Shown here piece after piece: positions 1 to 10,609 of a stretch of 64,000 bases of DNA. Origin of the DNA: Saccharomycodes ludwigii (lineage: Eukaryota > Ascomycota > Saccharomycetes > Saccharomycodales > Saccharomycodaceae). A program made the translations under genes and the position numbers. The stretch covers positions 372,001 to 436,000 of the forward strand of contig NC_060200.1 of the NCBI RefSeq assembly GCF_020623625.1. Direction: 5' to 3'. Numbering within the stretch: position 1 is the stretch's first letter; every line of letters starts with the position of its first letter. The notes under the pieces were generated by a model. That model saw only the letters and a program-made list of their open reading frames with translations, was not told where the DNA came from and made no database searches.

Positions 1-1520
1 GGATATGAAAGATTATAGGCAGCCTGCATCTTATAATCTTCAATACTTTCCAATTCAGATAGACGTAATGCTTGTAAATCAATTAGATCCACACCATTGT
101 CATTCTTGGCCCAACCATCTCCGCCTTCAAATATATTTTCAATGCATTCCTTCGGAGTGTATTCGCCCGGTCTTGGATCCCAAGGTATTTGATATGTTTT
201 TTCATAAAGTTTTTCCAGAACAGAATTGGTAAATTCGTTTTTATTGCTTTCAATTGACTTGGTATTGAATTGATGTTGAAGGCTGTGTTTGCCATTGTTA
301 TTTTTACGTTTATGCTGAGTTAATTCATTCTGATAAGGGCTCTTAATGCTACTATTACCGCTAGTGTTATTACATAAATTGATACTTAAACGAGTAGAGC
401 CGTTTCTTCTTAGTCTTCCATCATGGGACTTATTACTTGAAGTTGATACATTTGAAACGGTTCTTCTGTGGGTTTGTAAGTCCATGCTCCTTCTATCTCT
501 ATGGCTAATATTGTTATTGTTATTGTTATTGTTATTGTTATTGTTTTCATTATGGTGATTGGGGAAATCTATTATGGAACTACCAGCATCAATCGCCAAT
601 TCTGTTTCCATGTGGGCTGCTGAATTATGCATAGGATTTATATTATTATTATAATTGTTAGCAACATTCGCCGCTTGATTGGCCGCCTTAAAAGTACTAG
701 GTAATTGACCAGATGAAAACGTGTGCGGTGCGTCAAAATCATCATATGAGCCTCTAATTAACTCCATTTGACAAGTAATACTTAAAATGGAATTAACTTT
801 GGATTTTTGTAGCAAAAACCTATTGCTTTGAGCATTTTCCTCTTCATTAACATACTCTGAAATATTGATTGAAATAGAGCCCAATAAGATCTTTCCTGTA
901 ACTTTATTACTGTGTCCAATCTTAGCACTAACAACAGAACTCGAACCAATAGAAGCTAAAGTCGATGATGTTGGAGCTGACCCCAAATGTGAATGATTAT
1001 TGTTGTTATTCCTTTTTTCCATTTCGTTGTCAAAGTCATTCAGGGTACCTTGACTAACTAATTTCCTAAAGGATTCTGAAGTACGGGGATTTCTAACATT
1101 GTGTTTTCCGTTATTTGTATTATTTGCCTCCTCCTCCTCTAATAAAGTATTTTCCAAAAATTCAAAATAAACCTCCAATAACAATATTTTATCTTCTAAT
1201 TTATGTTGCTTATCTACATTCAACTTAACTTGCAATGGTTTATCCAATGAATAATTCCACCTAGCTCTATGATTTTTGACTAAAACTTTGGGAGTAGCTC
1301 CTTTATATTGATGAGAATGAGTTATAGATAACACTCTTGCGGCAGATGATGGAGTCGGGGAAGAAGGGCTGAAACCACCTGATGAGGAACTACCATTACC
1401 ATCTTTAATGCTCCATTTAATATAGCAATAGCCAAATGATTGTGGGATGTTTGTTAATTCATTAATATGGAATCTAAATAAAAACTTTGGTCTCCTTGAC
1501 TTATTTTTCGATCCAAACAT
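1..1520 (-). CDS. YBL086C: NT-C2 domain protein, YBL086C orthologue (3' end beyond window)
   Basis: The reading frame starts at the ATG whose complement ends at 1520 and stays open to the left edge, so about 506 residues are visible and the C-terminus is missing. The N-terminus (FGSKNKSRRPKFLFRFHINE) and the following beta-rich segment resemble the NT-C2 (EEIG1/EHBP1-type) domain, which in other eukaryotes binds membranes or cytoskeletal partners. An Asn run and Ser/Thr/Asn-rich linker follow, then a more ordered C-terminal part (KLYEKTYQIPWDPRPGEYTP, then acidic and Leu-rich). The call rests on the domain and on its divergent position next to BOI, which matches YBL086C beside YBL085W in S. 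cerevisiae. The S. cerevisiae protein is of unknown function and is reported at the cell periphery. I translated this frame by eye. Confidence 0.8.
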   Translation of the reverse strand, partial: MFGSKNKSRRPKFLFRFHINELTNIPQSFGYCYIKWSIKDGNGSSSSGGFSPSSPTPSSAARVLSITHSHQYKGATPKVLVKNHRARWNYSLDKPLQVKLNVDKQHKLEDKILLLEVYFEFLENTLLEEEEANNTNNGKHNVRNPRTSESFRKLVSQGTLNDFDNEMEKRNNNNNHSHLGSAPTSSTLASIGSSSVVSAKIGHSNKVTGKILLGSISINISEYVNEEENAQSNRFLLQKSKVNSILSITCQMELIRGSYDDFDAPHTFSSGQLPSTFKAANQAANVANNYNNNINPMHNSAAHMETELAIDAGSSIIDFPNHHNENNNNNNNNNNNNISHRDRRSMDLQTHRRTVSNVSTSSNKSHDGRLRRNGSTRLSINLCNNTSGNSSIKSPYQNELTQHKRKNNNGKHSLQHQFNTKSIESNKNEFTNSVLEKLYEKTYQIPWDPRPGEYTPKECIENIFEGGDGWAKNDNGVDLIDLQALRLSELESIEDYKMQAAYNLSY

Positions 1521-1725
1521 TCCAATATATTAAATAACTACAGTTTTTATTCCTCTGTGAGAAGTAAATGGTTCTGTATTAATTCCTGAAAAGGATCTTT
1601 CTATAGTGAGATGTTTAAGCTCAAATTGTACGCGATATATAGTACGCTAAAGTGATATACATAGTTGTAATTAATTTCCGTTTTGACTATTTGAAAAAGG
1701 AGATGAAAAATGAATAGGGGGAGGC

Positions 1726-1758
<33 letters not shown>

Positions 1759-2387
1759 GGGGGAACGAAAGAAAGAAAGACGAAATAGACCAAGGTTCGT
1801 GTAAAGGTATATTTAAAATAAACAATGAAAAAGAAAGAAAAAACGTGACCACCGTCTGATTGCGCCTTATAGTTTCGGATTTTTAGGTTATACTTTTATG
1901 TGCATTGATTTGTACGAAGCCATTTGATATTGTTATATATGTGAAAATGAGAACCCATACATCACACTATTCTGTATAATACCACTTTTTCTATAAGGCT
2001 TGGTGATATACATATATATGTATTATTCCGCTTGTTTGCTTGGTTGTTTTTCGTACAGAAAATTTTCTCGCAAGAGTTTCCTTTTTTTTTTTGATTAATC
2101 CTTAATTTTTTTTTTTTTTTATTTATTTTTTGACCTTGTTGTAACAGTTGTCACTCCCAAATTATGCAAGCTTTTGAATTTTTTTTTTTTTTTTTTTTTC
2201 TTCTTCTTTTAATCAACAACTTACAAAATAATTAAGTAAAGCTGAAAATAAATAAGATAACATAGAAATACACAACATTTACAAAAACATTTAAACGATT
2301 ATAAATCAACAATAAATACTCGGCTCCTAAACCACTGTACAAATTTAAAAGTGCTAAGGTCACTCTCATATATATATCAACATAAAA
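1521..2387. other. Divergent promoter region between YBL086C and BOI
   Basis: This 867-bp spacer serves two divergent genes. It holds a GT dinucleotide repeat ending in a G run, several T tracts (for example near 2077-2090, 2106-2120 and 2180-2199), and the BOI start context cataaaaATG. I see no RNA gene or additional coding region. Confidence 0.8.
1728..1763. repeat. (GT)n microsatellite followed by a G8 run
   Basis: An uninterrupted GT repeat runs from 1728 to 1756 and passes directly into eight G residues (1756-1763). It lies in the YBL086C/BOI divergent promoter, is an expected site of length polymorphism, and could adopt Z-form DNA. Confidence 0.95.
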
Positions 2388-5300
2388 ATGAATTTGCCGC
2401 CAATAAACACAAAGTTTCATCTAAATAATCATAGTGATGTTTTCATGGAAAATAATGATTCTTCTGTATCAATTATAGAAACACCCACAAACCTTATTGG
2501 GTCGACATCAATTGTAAACACAACAGGATCTACTGCAGCCCCGAGTAATAACGTGTCAAAAAAATATCCTTTATATATTGTAATAAATGAATACCAAAAA
2601 AGAATGGACGATGAGCTAGATATGAAGTCTGGTGATAAAATACAAGTCATATTAGATGATGAAGAATATAATGATGGTTGGTACTATGGAAAAAATTTAA
2701 GAACAGGGCTTGAGGGCTTATATCCTAAATGCTTTACGCAGGAAATCACAATAAAACGTGGTTCTTCCCTGGCAAGAAATAAGTCTACTAGAAGGGTAGT
2801 AAGCCCTAGCGTCATTAGTAATACCAGTAATAATAATAACAGTAATAATGTTGGCAACAATAGTTTAATTAATATATCACAGAGCTCTTTAAACTCTTCC
2901 ACGGATTATTTATCTACGCCACAGCCATTAGAGACTGCTAATACTGCTGTAAATAGAAGTTTTTCTCTAAATACTAAACCCATGAAACTGAGCGGTAATA
3001 ATGCCACCGCTGCGAATGGTGATTTAATGACTGACAACAGAAAACTAGGACGTAATTTGATAATTAACAGTACAATGTCAGATATCGATAATGCTTTGAA
3101 AGAACTGCAACTTGATGTGTCAATGGATTCAGATCATATTAATAATACTGAGAGTCAGATAAGCCGTAGTATTGGTAGTAATAACAATAATAAAAATAAT
3201 ATTGAGCATAAAGCTGATACGAACAACAACAACAATAATAATACTAATACTAATAATAATACTAATACTAATACTAATACTAATACTAATACTAATACTA
3301 ATACTAATACTAATACTAATAACAATAACAATAACAATAGCAATAATAATAATATTACAATAGATTCGTTTAGTGATACTAGTATAGAAAACCTAAATCT
3401 TTCGCTAAATAGATCAACAACCTCTCTGGATTTTAGTGGAAATACTAATATTAATAAGAACAATAAAAGTTTGGCAAATAATAAAAATAGTGACAACATT
3501 AAAACGTATACCGTTTCTAGTACAAATTCAGAAAATTTGAATGAAACCGATGCATTGAGTTGGACACCAGGTGATGTTACTGCTTACTTCATTTCTCATG
3601 CATTCGATTTGGAAGTTTCACATAAATTTTCACAGAATAAAATTTCAGGTAAATCGTTGTTAGAATTAGATTTATCTTCATTAAAGGAATTGGGGATTAA
3701 TTCATTTGGAACTAGGTTCAAACTATATAACGAAATTCAGCATATTAGAGAAATAGCTTATGGTCCCAAAGCATTGCATAAGAATACTATGAGTAAGGCC
3801 AGCACTAGTGCTAAGGATGAAAAACACACTTTATTTTCCGCTTCTAATGCGAAACTAAATACAGATACTAACATTCTGGATAAAGATTTGGGGTTGATGC
3901 CTGCTGCTTCTATAAATAATAATAATAGTAATAATAATAGTAGTAACTTTGATGATACGAATGTTGATAATAAAAATAGCAATACCCATTCATATCATAA
4001 ACATATTTTTAAAGAACCACAATCATCAGAGGCCTCTTCACCTAAATTTTCCATGGCTACATCGAGTAAAAGCACAGTCTATAATAATATTAATGACGGA
4101 AATAATTTAAAAAGAGCCTCCAAACCCATTTCACTTAATATTTCTTCCCCTCAAAGGGAAATCATTGGTGATGAATCTGTACTGAAAGTTAAAGCATCGG
4201 ATTTCTTATCTCCGCGTAAAGCACCTCAACCTCCATCGTATCCAAGTCCAGTACAACCACCTAAATCACCAGAATATCTGTTTTCCAGTAGGTTCCAAAG
4301 CGGTGATGTTAACAATATTAATGATAGAGCAGCAAAAACTCCATCACCGACCATTTTAAAGCGCAATAATAGTAACATAAGAAAAGACGTAGACGTTAAA
4401 AGCATACATGAGTTAGACAGACCGACTGGTCCACCACTTCTATTAAACTCAAATAATAAACTAAACATGAGTAGTGCCATTAGTGGTACTAATAGTAGTA
4501 GTAGTAGTAGTAGAAGAGGAAGTAATAGCTCACATCCCTATAGAAATAATACTATTAGCTCTCCAAATCTTCAGCAAGATATAACTGGGTTTACTAATAC
4601 CAACGGTAATAACAAATTAGTTACCCCCGTTACTGCTGGTTTTCAATTCCCAAAAAAACAAAGCAAGCAATATGGTCATAATAGTGCAAATCCCTATCAC
4701 CATCGTAACCTTAATAATAATAATAACGATGGTGCTATTAGTAATGGTAGTAGTGGTACGGCTACTAATAACAATAGTATCAATAAATTGTATACACCAA
4801 AAAAATCAACTAGTACTCTTTCACAAAATAATAGCAATTATATTGAAGATAATGTTGGAAGTGGTGGTACCCCTAGCGACAATTTACATGATTCTTTTGA
4901 TGATTTATACACAAAGATCGCTAATTTATCAGAAACACCGCGTTTAGATATGCCCCCATCTATTTTCAATGTAAAAAGAACTATTAGTAATAGTAGTACT
5001 GCTTCAGATTATGGCGTTAGTAGGCCTGCATCGAGTATCTATCCTATTTCGGTTAATGGAAATGTTTCTACCACGCATAATAATGGTACTGGAAGATATA
5101 AATCGCATTCGAGACAATCTAGTTATCAACGATCTAGAAGGGCAAGCTTGTCTAATTTAACTCCCTTTGACCCTAATATTACTAATGGAGAGCTTAATTC
5201 CAGTGCCAGACATAAAAGAAATTCATCGTTGTTTTCATTAAAAAATGTTATTAGCAAGCTTGACGATGTGACTGGTGGTGGCAGTGAAAAATCAACAGTC

Positions 5301-6725
5301 GTGACTACTAATGGTGCGACACCGACAAATGAAAAGAAAAGAAGAAGTTCGTTTATTTCGCCTTTCAATCATCCAATAATCAACAATAAAGGCAACAATG
5401 ATGATAAGCTTGCCATTGCGGTTGCCTCACCAAAAAGACACAGTTTATTGTTTCATGGTGATTCGTCAGCTGTGAGCTTTACCTCTCCATTCAAAAGTAA
5501 GCAAGAGAAAAGGAGATCGATGAGCGCGCCTGAGAGTAAAGAAGCTTTGTTTTTTGACACTTCTAGTGCCTTGCCGAATGATTCGCCGGCTAAATCGTTA
5601 ACGGATGCTACTTCCAATTCACATGTGCCAAATAAAAAGAAAAGTCCTGCGAAAAGTCCTGTTACAAATATTAAAAAGAAGCACTCTAAATCACACAATA
5701 GAGGTAACGTGAACTATTATTCTGGAAATAATAACATTGATGGTAGAGATATTGGTAGAGTTTCTGAAGATAAAGTAGAAAGAGACAATGCCATTTTTAA
5801 TCAACCCACAAACATTGATTTGAGTAAAAAAAAATCCAAAAAAAATACTTCTGCTTTTCAAGAAGGTATAAGGGCTATTAACATGAAGGAAGCCATTAAG
5901 AATGCTGATTGCTATGGCTGGATGGGGAAGAAAGGTGCGGGCACAATGGGTGTTTGGAAAAATAGATTTTTTACACTACATGGCACCAGATTGTCGTATT
6001 TTACGAGCACTAACGACACCAAGGAGCGCGGGTTGATTGATATTACGGCACACAGAGTTTTACCTGCAAGAGATGATGATAGGTTTGTATCTTTGTATGC
6101 TGCCAGTACAGGTAAGGGTCGTTACTGTTTTAAATTAGTTCCGCCCCAACCTGGTTCTAAAAAGGGACTAACTTTTACACAACAAAGATTGCATTATTTT
6201 GCTGTTGAAAATAAAGACGAAATGAGAAAATGGATGAGTTCATTGATTAAGGCTACTATTGATATTGATACTTCTGTCCCAATTATTAGTTCATGTGTTA
6301 CTCCAACAGTTTCTCTAACACAAGCGAAAGAAATGTTAAAACAGGCAAGAATTGAAGCAAACCAAAGAGAGGAAGAGTCTAAGAAATATGGAGATGATTT
6401 AAATAGCCGCTCAAATTGGGAAGAACAGCAAAAGATAGTCACGCCTTATTTGAAACAGAGCAGTAGTAATAATAGCGATAGTAATAGTAATAATAATAGC
6501 AGTAATCTTGTGCAAAGTGGTTTCGGTGAAAATTCGCGAACGCCTGTTTCTAATGGGCTCAGTAGTCCATATCTGATGGTTTCTGGTGGTATTTCAGGGT
6601 CACCTAACAAAACAGCACGTAGTGTCAACAATAGTGATATGCAAAGTAGTACTAACAGTGCTAGTTTTCCAATTGAAAACTATTCTAGTTCATTAGACCC
6701 AAAAACCAAGGATAATAAGATTTAA
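2388..6725 (+). CDS. BOI1: Boi1/Boi2-type polarity scaffold (SH3-SAM-PH)
   Basis: A 1445-residue protein with the full Boi architecture. An SH3 domain spans about residues 60-120 (YPLYIVINEYQ ... DGWYYGKN). A SAM domain covers about 389-456 (LSWTPGDVTAYF ... LKELGINSFGTRFKLY). A Pro-rich stretch with PPxxP-like cores lies near 609-630. A PH domain covers about 1172-1290 (YGWMGKKGAGTMGVWKNRFF). Boi proteins act at sites of polarised growth, where the PH domain binds acidic phospholipids and Cdc42 and the Pro-rich part binds Bem1, promoting bud growth and exocytosis. The protein is longer than S. cerevisiae Boi1 or Boi2 because of Asn/Ser-rich linkers, including an (Asn-Thr)n tract. A single copy here fits the pre-duplication ancestor of BOI1 (YBL085W) and BOI2 (YER114C). 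The start has an A-rich context and the SH3 domain lies close behind it. Confidence 0.96.
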   Translation: MNLPPINTKFHLNNHSDVFMENNDSSVSIIETPTNLIGSTSIVNTTGSTAAPSNNVSKKYPLYIVINEYQKRMDDELDMKSGDKIQVILDDEEYNDGWYYGKNLRTGLEGLYPKCFTQEITIKRGSSLARNKSTRRVVSPSVISNTSNNNNSNNVGNNSLINISQSSLNSSTDYLSTPQPLETANTAVNRSFSLNTKPMKLSGNNATAANGDLMTDNRKLGRNLIINSTMSDIDNALKELQLDVSMDSDHINNTESQISRSIGSNNNNKNNIEHKADTNNNNNNNTNTNNNTNTNTNTNTNTNTNTNTNTNNNNNNNSNNNNITIDSFSDTSIENLNLSLNRSTTSLDFSGNTNINKNNKSLANNKNSDNIKTYTVSSTNSENLNETDALSWTPGDVTAYFISHAFDLEVSHKFSQNKISGKSLLELDLSSLKELGINSFGTRFKLYNEIQHIREIAYGPKALHKNTMSKASTSAKDEKHTLFSASNAKLNTDTNILDKDLGLMPAASINNNNSNNNSSNFDDTNVDNKNSNTHSYHKHIFKEPQSSEASSPKFSMATSSKSTVYNNINDGNNLKRASKPISLNISSPQREIIGDESVLKVKASDFLSPRKAPQPPSYPSPVQPPKSPEYLFSSRFQSGDVNNINDRAAKTPSPTILKRNNSNIRKDVDVKSIHELDRPTGPPLLLNSNNKLNMSSAISGTNSSSSSSRRGSNSSHPYRNNTISSPNLQQDITGFTNTNGNNKLVTPVTAGFQFPKKQSKQYGHNSANPYHHRNLNNNNNDGAISNGSSGTATNNNSINKLYTPKKSTSTLSQNNSNYIEDNVGSGGTPSDNLHDSFDDLYTKIANLSETPRLDMPPSIFNVKRTISNSSTASDYGVSRPASSIYPISVNGNVSTTHNNGTGRYKSHSRQSSYQRSRRASLSNLTPFDPNITNGELNSSARHKRNSSLFSLKNVISKLDDVTGGGSEKSTVVTTNGATPTNEKKRRSSFISPFNHPIINNKGNNDDKLAIAVASPKRHSLLFHGDSSAVSFTSPFKSKQEKRRSMSAPESKEALFFDTSSALPNDSPAKSLTDATSNSHVPNKKKSPAKSPVTNIKKKHSKSHNRGNVNYYSGNNNIDGRDIGRVSEDKVERDNAIFNQPTNIDLSKKKSKKNTSAFQEGIRAINMKEAIKNADCYGWMGKKGAGTMGVWKNRFFTLHGTRLSYFTSTNDTKERGLIDITAHRVLPARDDDRFVSLYAASTGKGRYCFKLVPPQPGSKKGLTFTQQRLHYFAVENKDEMRKWMSSLIKATIDIDTSVPIISSCVTPTVSLTQAKEMLKQARIEANQREEESKKYGDDLNSRSNWEEQQKIVTPYLKQSSSNNSDSNSNNNSSNLVQSGFGENSRTPVSNGLSSPYLMVSGGISGSPNKTARSVNNSDMQSSTNSASFPIENYSSSLDPKTKDNKI
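3237..3330 (+). repeat. (AATACT)n coding repeat giving Asn-Thr repeats
   Basis: A hexamer repeat aatact, uninterrupted for much of its length, encodes alternating Asn-Thr in the linker between the SH3 and SAM domains of the BOI protein. It lies outside any folded domain and should vary in length between strains. Confidence 0.9.
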
Positions 6726-7363
6726 AAAAAGAAAAAAAAAAAAAAAAAAAAAAAAAAAAGAAGAGAAAGAGAAGAAGAGAAAAAAGACGATTGAATGTGC
6801 GAACATAAAGACAATTGATCATTGTTGATTATATATACGTCTTTGTGCGTTGTCATTATCGTTTTTTTTCTCATATTGCTGGTCCTTTATAAATGCTTCT
6901 GAAATTGTCCATATAATGGGAAAAGTAAGTTTTTTTTTTTTTTTTTACATATAAGTTTTATTTTGATATAGATCGTGTAATATTACTATATATATTTTGT
7001 TCTTTAATAATTATATATTTTTTGTTTATTTTTTGTTTTATCTGATCGAAATAGCAAATAGAAATCTTATGGAAAACTTCTTCATCGGATAACTAGAAAT
7101 AAACAATTTAGAAATTTCAATTTGTTTGTACGCAAAAAAGGCCAATTATATATATATAAATTTTTTTTTTTTTTTTTTGGAACACAAAAATGCTTTATTT
7201 TTTTATTTTTAAACGGTCCTAGCGTTGTTACAAATTTTGATTATATTATAACGTTCTTATATATCATAAACATAAACATATCCAAAAATAATAAAGTACT
7301 CACTTAATTATTGTGCTTTTCACTCATATTCATAATACAAACAACTCTCCCAACATATCTATT
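6726..7363. other. Spacer between BOI and CDC27
   Basis: 638 bp between tandem genes. A long A-rich run starts directly after the BOI stop (about 6724-6760), and T tracts sit near 6929-6946 and 7160-7178. TATA-like stretches lie near 6990-7020 and 7148-7159. I see no other gene. Confidence 0.8.
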
Positions 7364-9910
7364 ATGAATACATCTAATATTGGAAATAGTACTTATGCGA
7401 ATAATAATGATAAAAGAAAAAAAATTAATACAATGAATCATATTTTTGATCTAATAAGCATATCGGATGAGGATAAGGCCGATGTGCCTGACTTATTAAT
7501 ATCATTAGTTATCAATGAACTTTATCAAATGAACTATAAAACAGCCGAGTTTATTGGTGAAATATTATTTACAGAATGTTTGGATTTAATAGACAACTCA
7601 CCATTATTACCATTTTCGGGCTCACATCCTGTTAACACACGTGCTAGTGTACAAAGAAAGCCTAATTATAAAAAAAAACAATTAAAAAAAAAACAATTAA
7701 GCGGTATATATCATTATTGTTATGCAATGTTTATGAATAAGAATTACCATGGTGTGCTAGAAATAACCGAAAGGTACATAGTTAAAACCTTCAATGACAA
7801 TACTGGATTTGCATCAACAGCTAAAAGGGGAACAACGAATAATATTGGTCATAATAGCAATGATGGAATTGATAAATGCAACAATGAGATTGAAATGTCA
7901 GGGTTTGAAGATTCCCTTTTGTATGAGAATTTGGGGTTGATTTATTTATTTAGTAGAAGTTCCTTTATGTTAAATAAAAAATTAAAGGAATCTCTAAATA
8001 TGTTGCTCGAATTTGAGTCTGTCTGGGGAGATTTAATCAAATCAATCCCTTATGATAGAAGGGGTAGTTACGGAGATAATAATAATAATATTAATACAAA
8101 GTTTTTTGACAGTAGTTTGCTGACTAACAGTAATATCGGTGGGGTAGATTTTGAGGCTGGTATGTCCACCAATACTATGAATGATATGCTATATGGTTAT
8201 CCAAATGTTGCCACCCTAAATAGCTTGGTCGGAAAAATTTATTATAAAATGGACCTAGTGAAGGAAAGTTGTTTTTACCATAGCAGAGCATTAGGTTATA
8301 ATCCATATTTGTGGGAATCTGTAGAAGAATTATTTAAAATGGGGGCGGATATTAAACTTTACAAATTATACAAAATGGACCATAATGATGTTACAAGTAC
8401 AGATTCGAATAACATTGCAAATAATAGTAAGAAAAGGCATCATGAGAGGGTGGAGAGTAATAATATAACATCTTTAAATCCAACTGCCTCATTTGAGAGT
8501 AATACTGGGGATAAAGGAGCCAATAAAATCAATAATAAACGCTGGAAACTAAGAGATACAGACACCACAAAGAGTTTTTTTAACAGTCCAAAGGTGAAGA
8601 TTAATACTGCACAGAGGAATGATAACACTGATACTAATACTCCTAGTAATAGATTAACCAACAAAAAGCAACAACGTAAAAATGACAATAGTACACTACT
8701 TACACCACCGCCACTACCTGTATCTACTATAGTTCCTGATATTAGTACAACAGCCCTACCTTTTATAGAAAGTAAAAAGTCACCAGGAGCAACGCATCTC
8801 AGAAGCACCAATTTTGTACCAGAGGAAGGTTATCCTTATAATAGGAATAATAGCAAGCCAGCCATTTTAAGTTTTATAGATGAAAAAAGAAATTATCACA
8901 ATCTGGTTGGTAGTAATGCTAACAATGGTAAATATTACATTAATGGTATTTTCTATTATTTGGGAAAAATTCTGAAAGCGACGTTAAAATATGATTCCTA
9001 CAAAGCTATTAGGATGTTAGGCACTAACTTGCCTCGTCATTACACTGAAACTATGCCTTGGTGCATAGCTCAGTTAGGAATTTTACACTTTGAAATTGTT
9101 AATTATGGAATGTCTGAAAAATATTTTGAAAGATTAAGAAGATTAACAAGAACTAGGGTACAAGATATGGATGTTTATTCTACACTATTATGGCATTTAA
9201 AGGATAAATCCAAGTTATCGTACTTATCACATGAATTACTAGACATAGCACCATTGTTGCCACAAACCTGGTGTTGTATTGGTAATTTATTTTCTAGTTT
9301 GAAAAATCATGAAGATGCCATCAAATGCTTCCAAAAGGCTATTAAATTGGATCCATATTTTACTTATGCTTATACCTTGGAAGGTCATGAGTTTTCTAAT
9401 AATGATGCATTTGACACTGCTAAAAATTGTTATAGAAAAAGTCTTAGCATATCACCAAATCACTACAATGCTTATTATGGTTTGGGCATGTGTTCATTGA
9501 AGGTGGGAAAATATGAGGAATCATTATTTTATTTCCAGAAAGCACAGTCTATAAATAGAGCAAATGTTATTTTGTTGTGTTGTTGTGGTGTGTCTTTGGA
9601 GAAATTGAATTACAAAGAAGAAGCATTGAAATTTTACGACATTGCATGTGAATTGCAGCCAGATTCATCTTTAGCATTGTTTAAAAAATCTTATTTGTTG
9701 ATGGAAATGGGTAGTTACAATATGGCCTTGATAAATTTTGAAAAACTTATAACTATTGTGCCTGACGAAGCAACCGTTCACTTCTTATTGGGCAAATTGT
9801 ACAAAATATTGGGGCGTGAACAGGATTCATTAAAGGAATTTACAGTTGCAATGACTTTGGATCCTAAAGGATCACAAATGGTTAAAGATTCAATGACAGA
9901 AAAGTCATAA
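7364..9910 (+). CDS. CDC27: Anaphase-promoting complex subunit Cdc27/APC3
   Basis: An 848-residue TPR protein from the first ATG of the frame at 7364; the open frame begins 51 bases earlier, but with a GTG. The N-terminal part (LYQMNYKTAEFIGEILFTEC) matches the Cdc27 N-terminal TPR dimerisation region. A low-complexity Asn/Thr linker follows, then a C-terminal TPR array from about residue 525 to near the end. The array includes the family stretches ETMPWCIAQLGILHFEIVNY, PQTWCCIGNLFSSLKN, YAYTLEGHEF and LGMCSLKVGKYEESL. Cdc27 is an essential scaffold of the APC/C ubiquitin ligase and receives the IR tails of Cdc20/Cdh1. The gene follows BOI as in S. cerevisiae (YBL085W-YBL084C), but here it lies on the same strand as BOI rather than convergent with it. 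Confidence 0.97.
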   Translation: MNTSNIGNSTYANNNDKRKKINTMNHIFDLISISDEDKADVPDLLISLVINELYQMNYKTAEFIGEILFTECLDLIDNSPLLPFSGSHPVNTRASVQRKPNYKKKQLKKKQLSGIYHYCYAMFMNKNYHGVLEITERYIVKTFNDNTGFASTAKRGTTNNIGHNSNDGIDKCNNEIEMSGFEDSLLYENLGLIYLFSRSSFMLNKKLKESLNMLLEFESVWGDLIKSIPYDRRGSYGDNNNNINTKFFDSSLLTNSNIGGVDFEAGMSTNTMNDMLYGYPNVATLNSLVGKIYYKMDLVKESCFYHSRALGYNPYLWESVEELFKMGADIKLYKLYKMDHNDVTSTDSNNIANNSKKRHHERVESNNITSLNPTASFESNTGDKGANKINNKRWKLRDTDTTKSFFNSPKVKINTAQRNDNTDTNTPSNRLTNKKQQRKNDNSTLLTPPPLPVSTIVPDISTTALPFIESKKSPGATHLRSTNFVPEEGYPYNRNNSKPAILSFIDEKRNYHNLVGSNANNGKYYINGIFYYLGKILKATLKYDSYKAIRMLGTNLPRHYTETMPWCIAQLGILHFEIVNYGMSEKYFERLRRLTRTRVQDMDVYSTLLWHLKDKSKLSYLSHELLDIAPLLPQTWCCIGNLFSSLKNHEDAIKCFQKAIKLDPYFTYAYTLEGHEFSNNDAFDTAKNCYRKSLSISPNHYNAYYGLGMCSLKVGKYEESLFYFQKAQSINRANVILLCCCGVSLEKLNYKEEALKFYDIACELQPDSSLALFKKSYLLMEMGSYNMALINFEKLITIVPDEATVHFLLGKLYKILGREQDSLKEFTVAMTLDPKGSQMVKDSMTEKS

Positions 9911-10564
9911 ACGATTTTAGTATTATTCTGCTGTTTAACTCTGATTGTGTACTGTATTGTTTTTTTTTTTTTTTTTTTTTCTTTTTTTTTTTTTTATATT
10001 TACAGTACCTCTTACCAAAACTAACTATAGTTCTGTTCCATAGTTGTTGCTCGTGTAGATTATTCTTGGAATGCTAAAGATGCAGTAACCTGTGGTACTT
10101 AACATTTTGTCGGAAGTAATTGCTACCAGGATAATACGAACAAAAATAACTTTTATAAAGAACTCTTAAATATGTATTACTCTAATAAAGATTTTTATTA
10201 TTCAGTACGGAAGAGCTGTTGCCCTGCGGAGGTGCATTAATGAAATCCAACAGTTTTTTATTTATTATTAAATTTTTTTTTTTTTTTTTTTTTTTTTCCT
10301 TTTCTTTTTTTCATTTTTTTTTTTCTTTCTTTCCTGTAAACGGCAAAATCAAAACATTCATCAAACATAACTATAGAACCCTTTTATTTTCATCTTTCCA
10401 AACTTTTCCTTTTTTTTTTTATCACTCGCCTGTTTTATATATTTAAACTTATAACCACATCTAATTTATGTACTAACTTTTATAAAAAATAAACCTTTAA
10501 CAAGAAAGAAAGAGAGAAAATATATATTATAGATTTACTAATTGCTTCCACCAGAAAATAAAAA

Positions 10565-10598
<34 letters not shown>

Positions 10599-10609
10599 TA
10601 TCAAAAAGT
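9911..10609. other. Spacer between CDC27 and TMN3
   Basis: 699 bp. T-rich tracts lie at about 9959-9996 and 10269-10325. An A22 run at 10561-10582 passes into (TA)n just before the TMN3 start. A branch-point heptamer TACTAAC is present at 10471-10477, but I find no convincing 5' splice site upstream of it. No RNA gene recognised. Confidence 0.75.

Noticed and set aside
3155-3499. Leu/Val-rich minus-strand frame opposite BOI
   Set aside because: It is the antisense of Asn/Thr repeats inside a clear coding gene. The same applies to similar Leu-, Ile- and Val-rich frames opposite SWI4 and FLO8 and around 27316-27687.
10471-10477. TACTAAC upstream of TMN3, possible 5' UTR or first-exon intron
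   Set aside because: No GTATGT/GTAAGT-type donor was found upstream in the spacer, and the TMN3 N-terminus already gives a sensible signal anchor.
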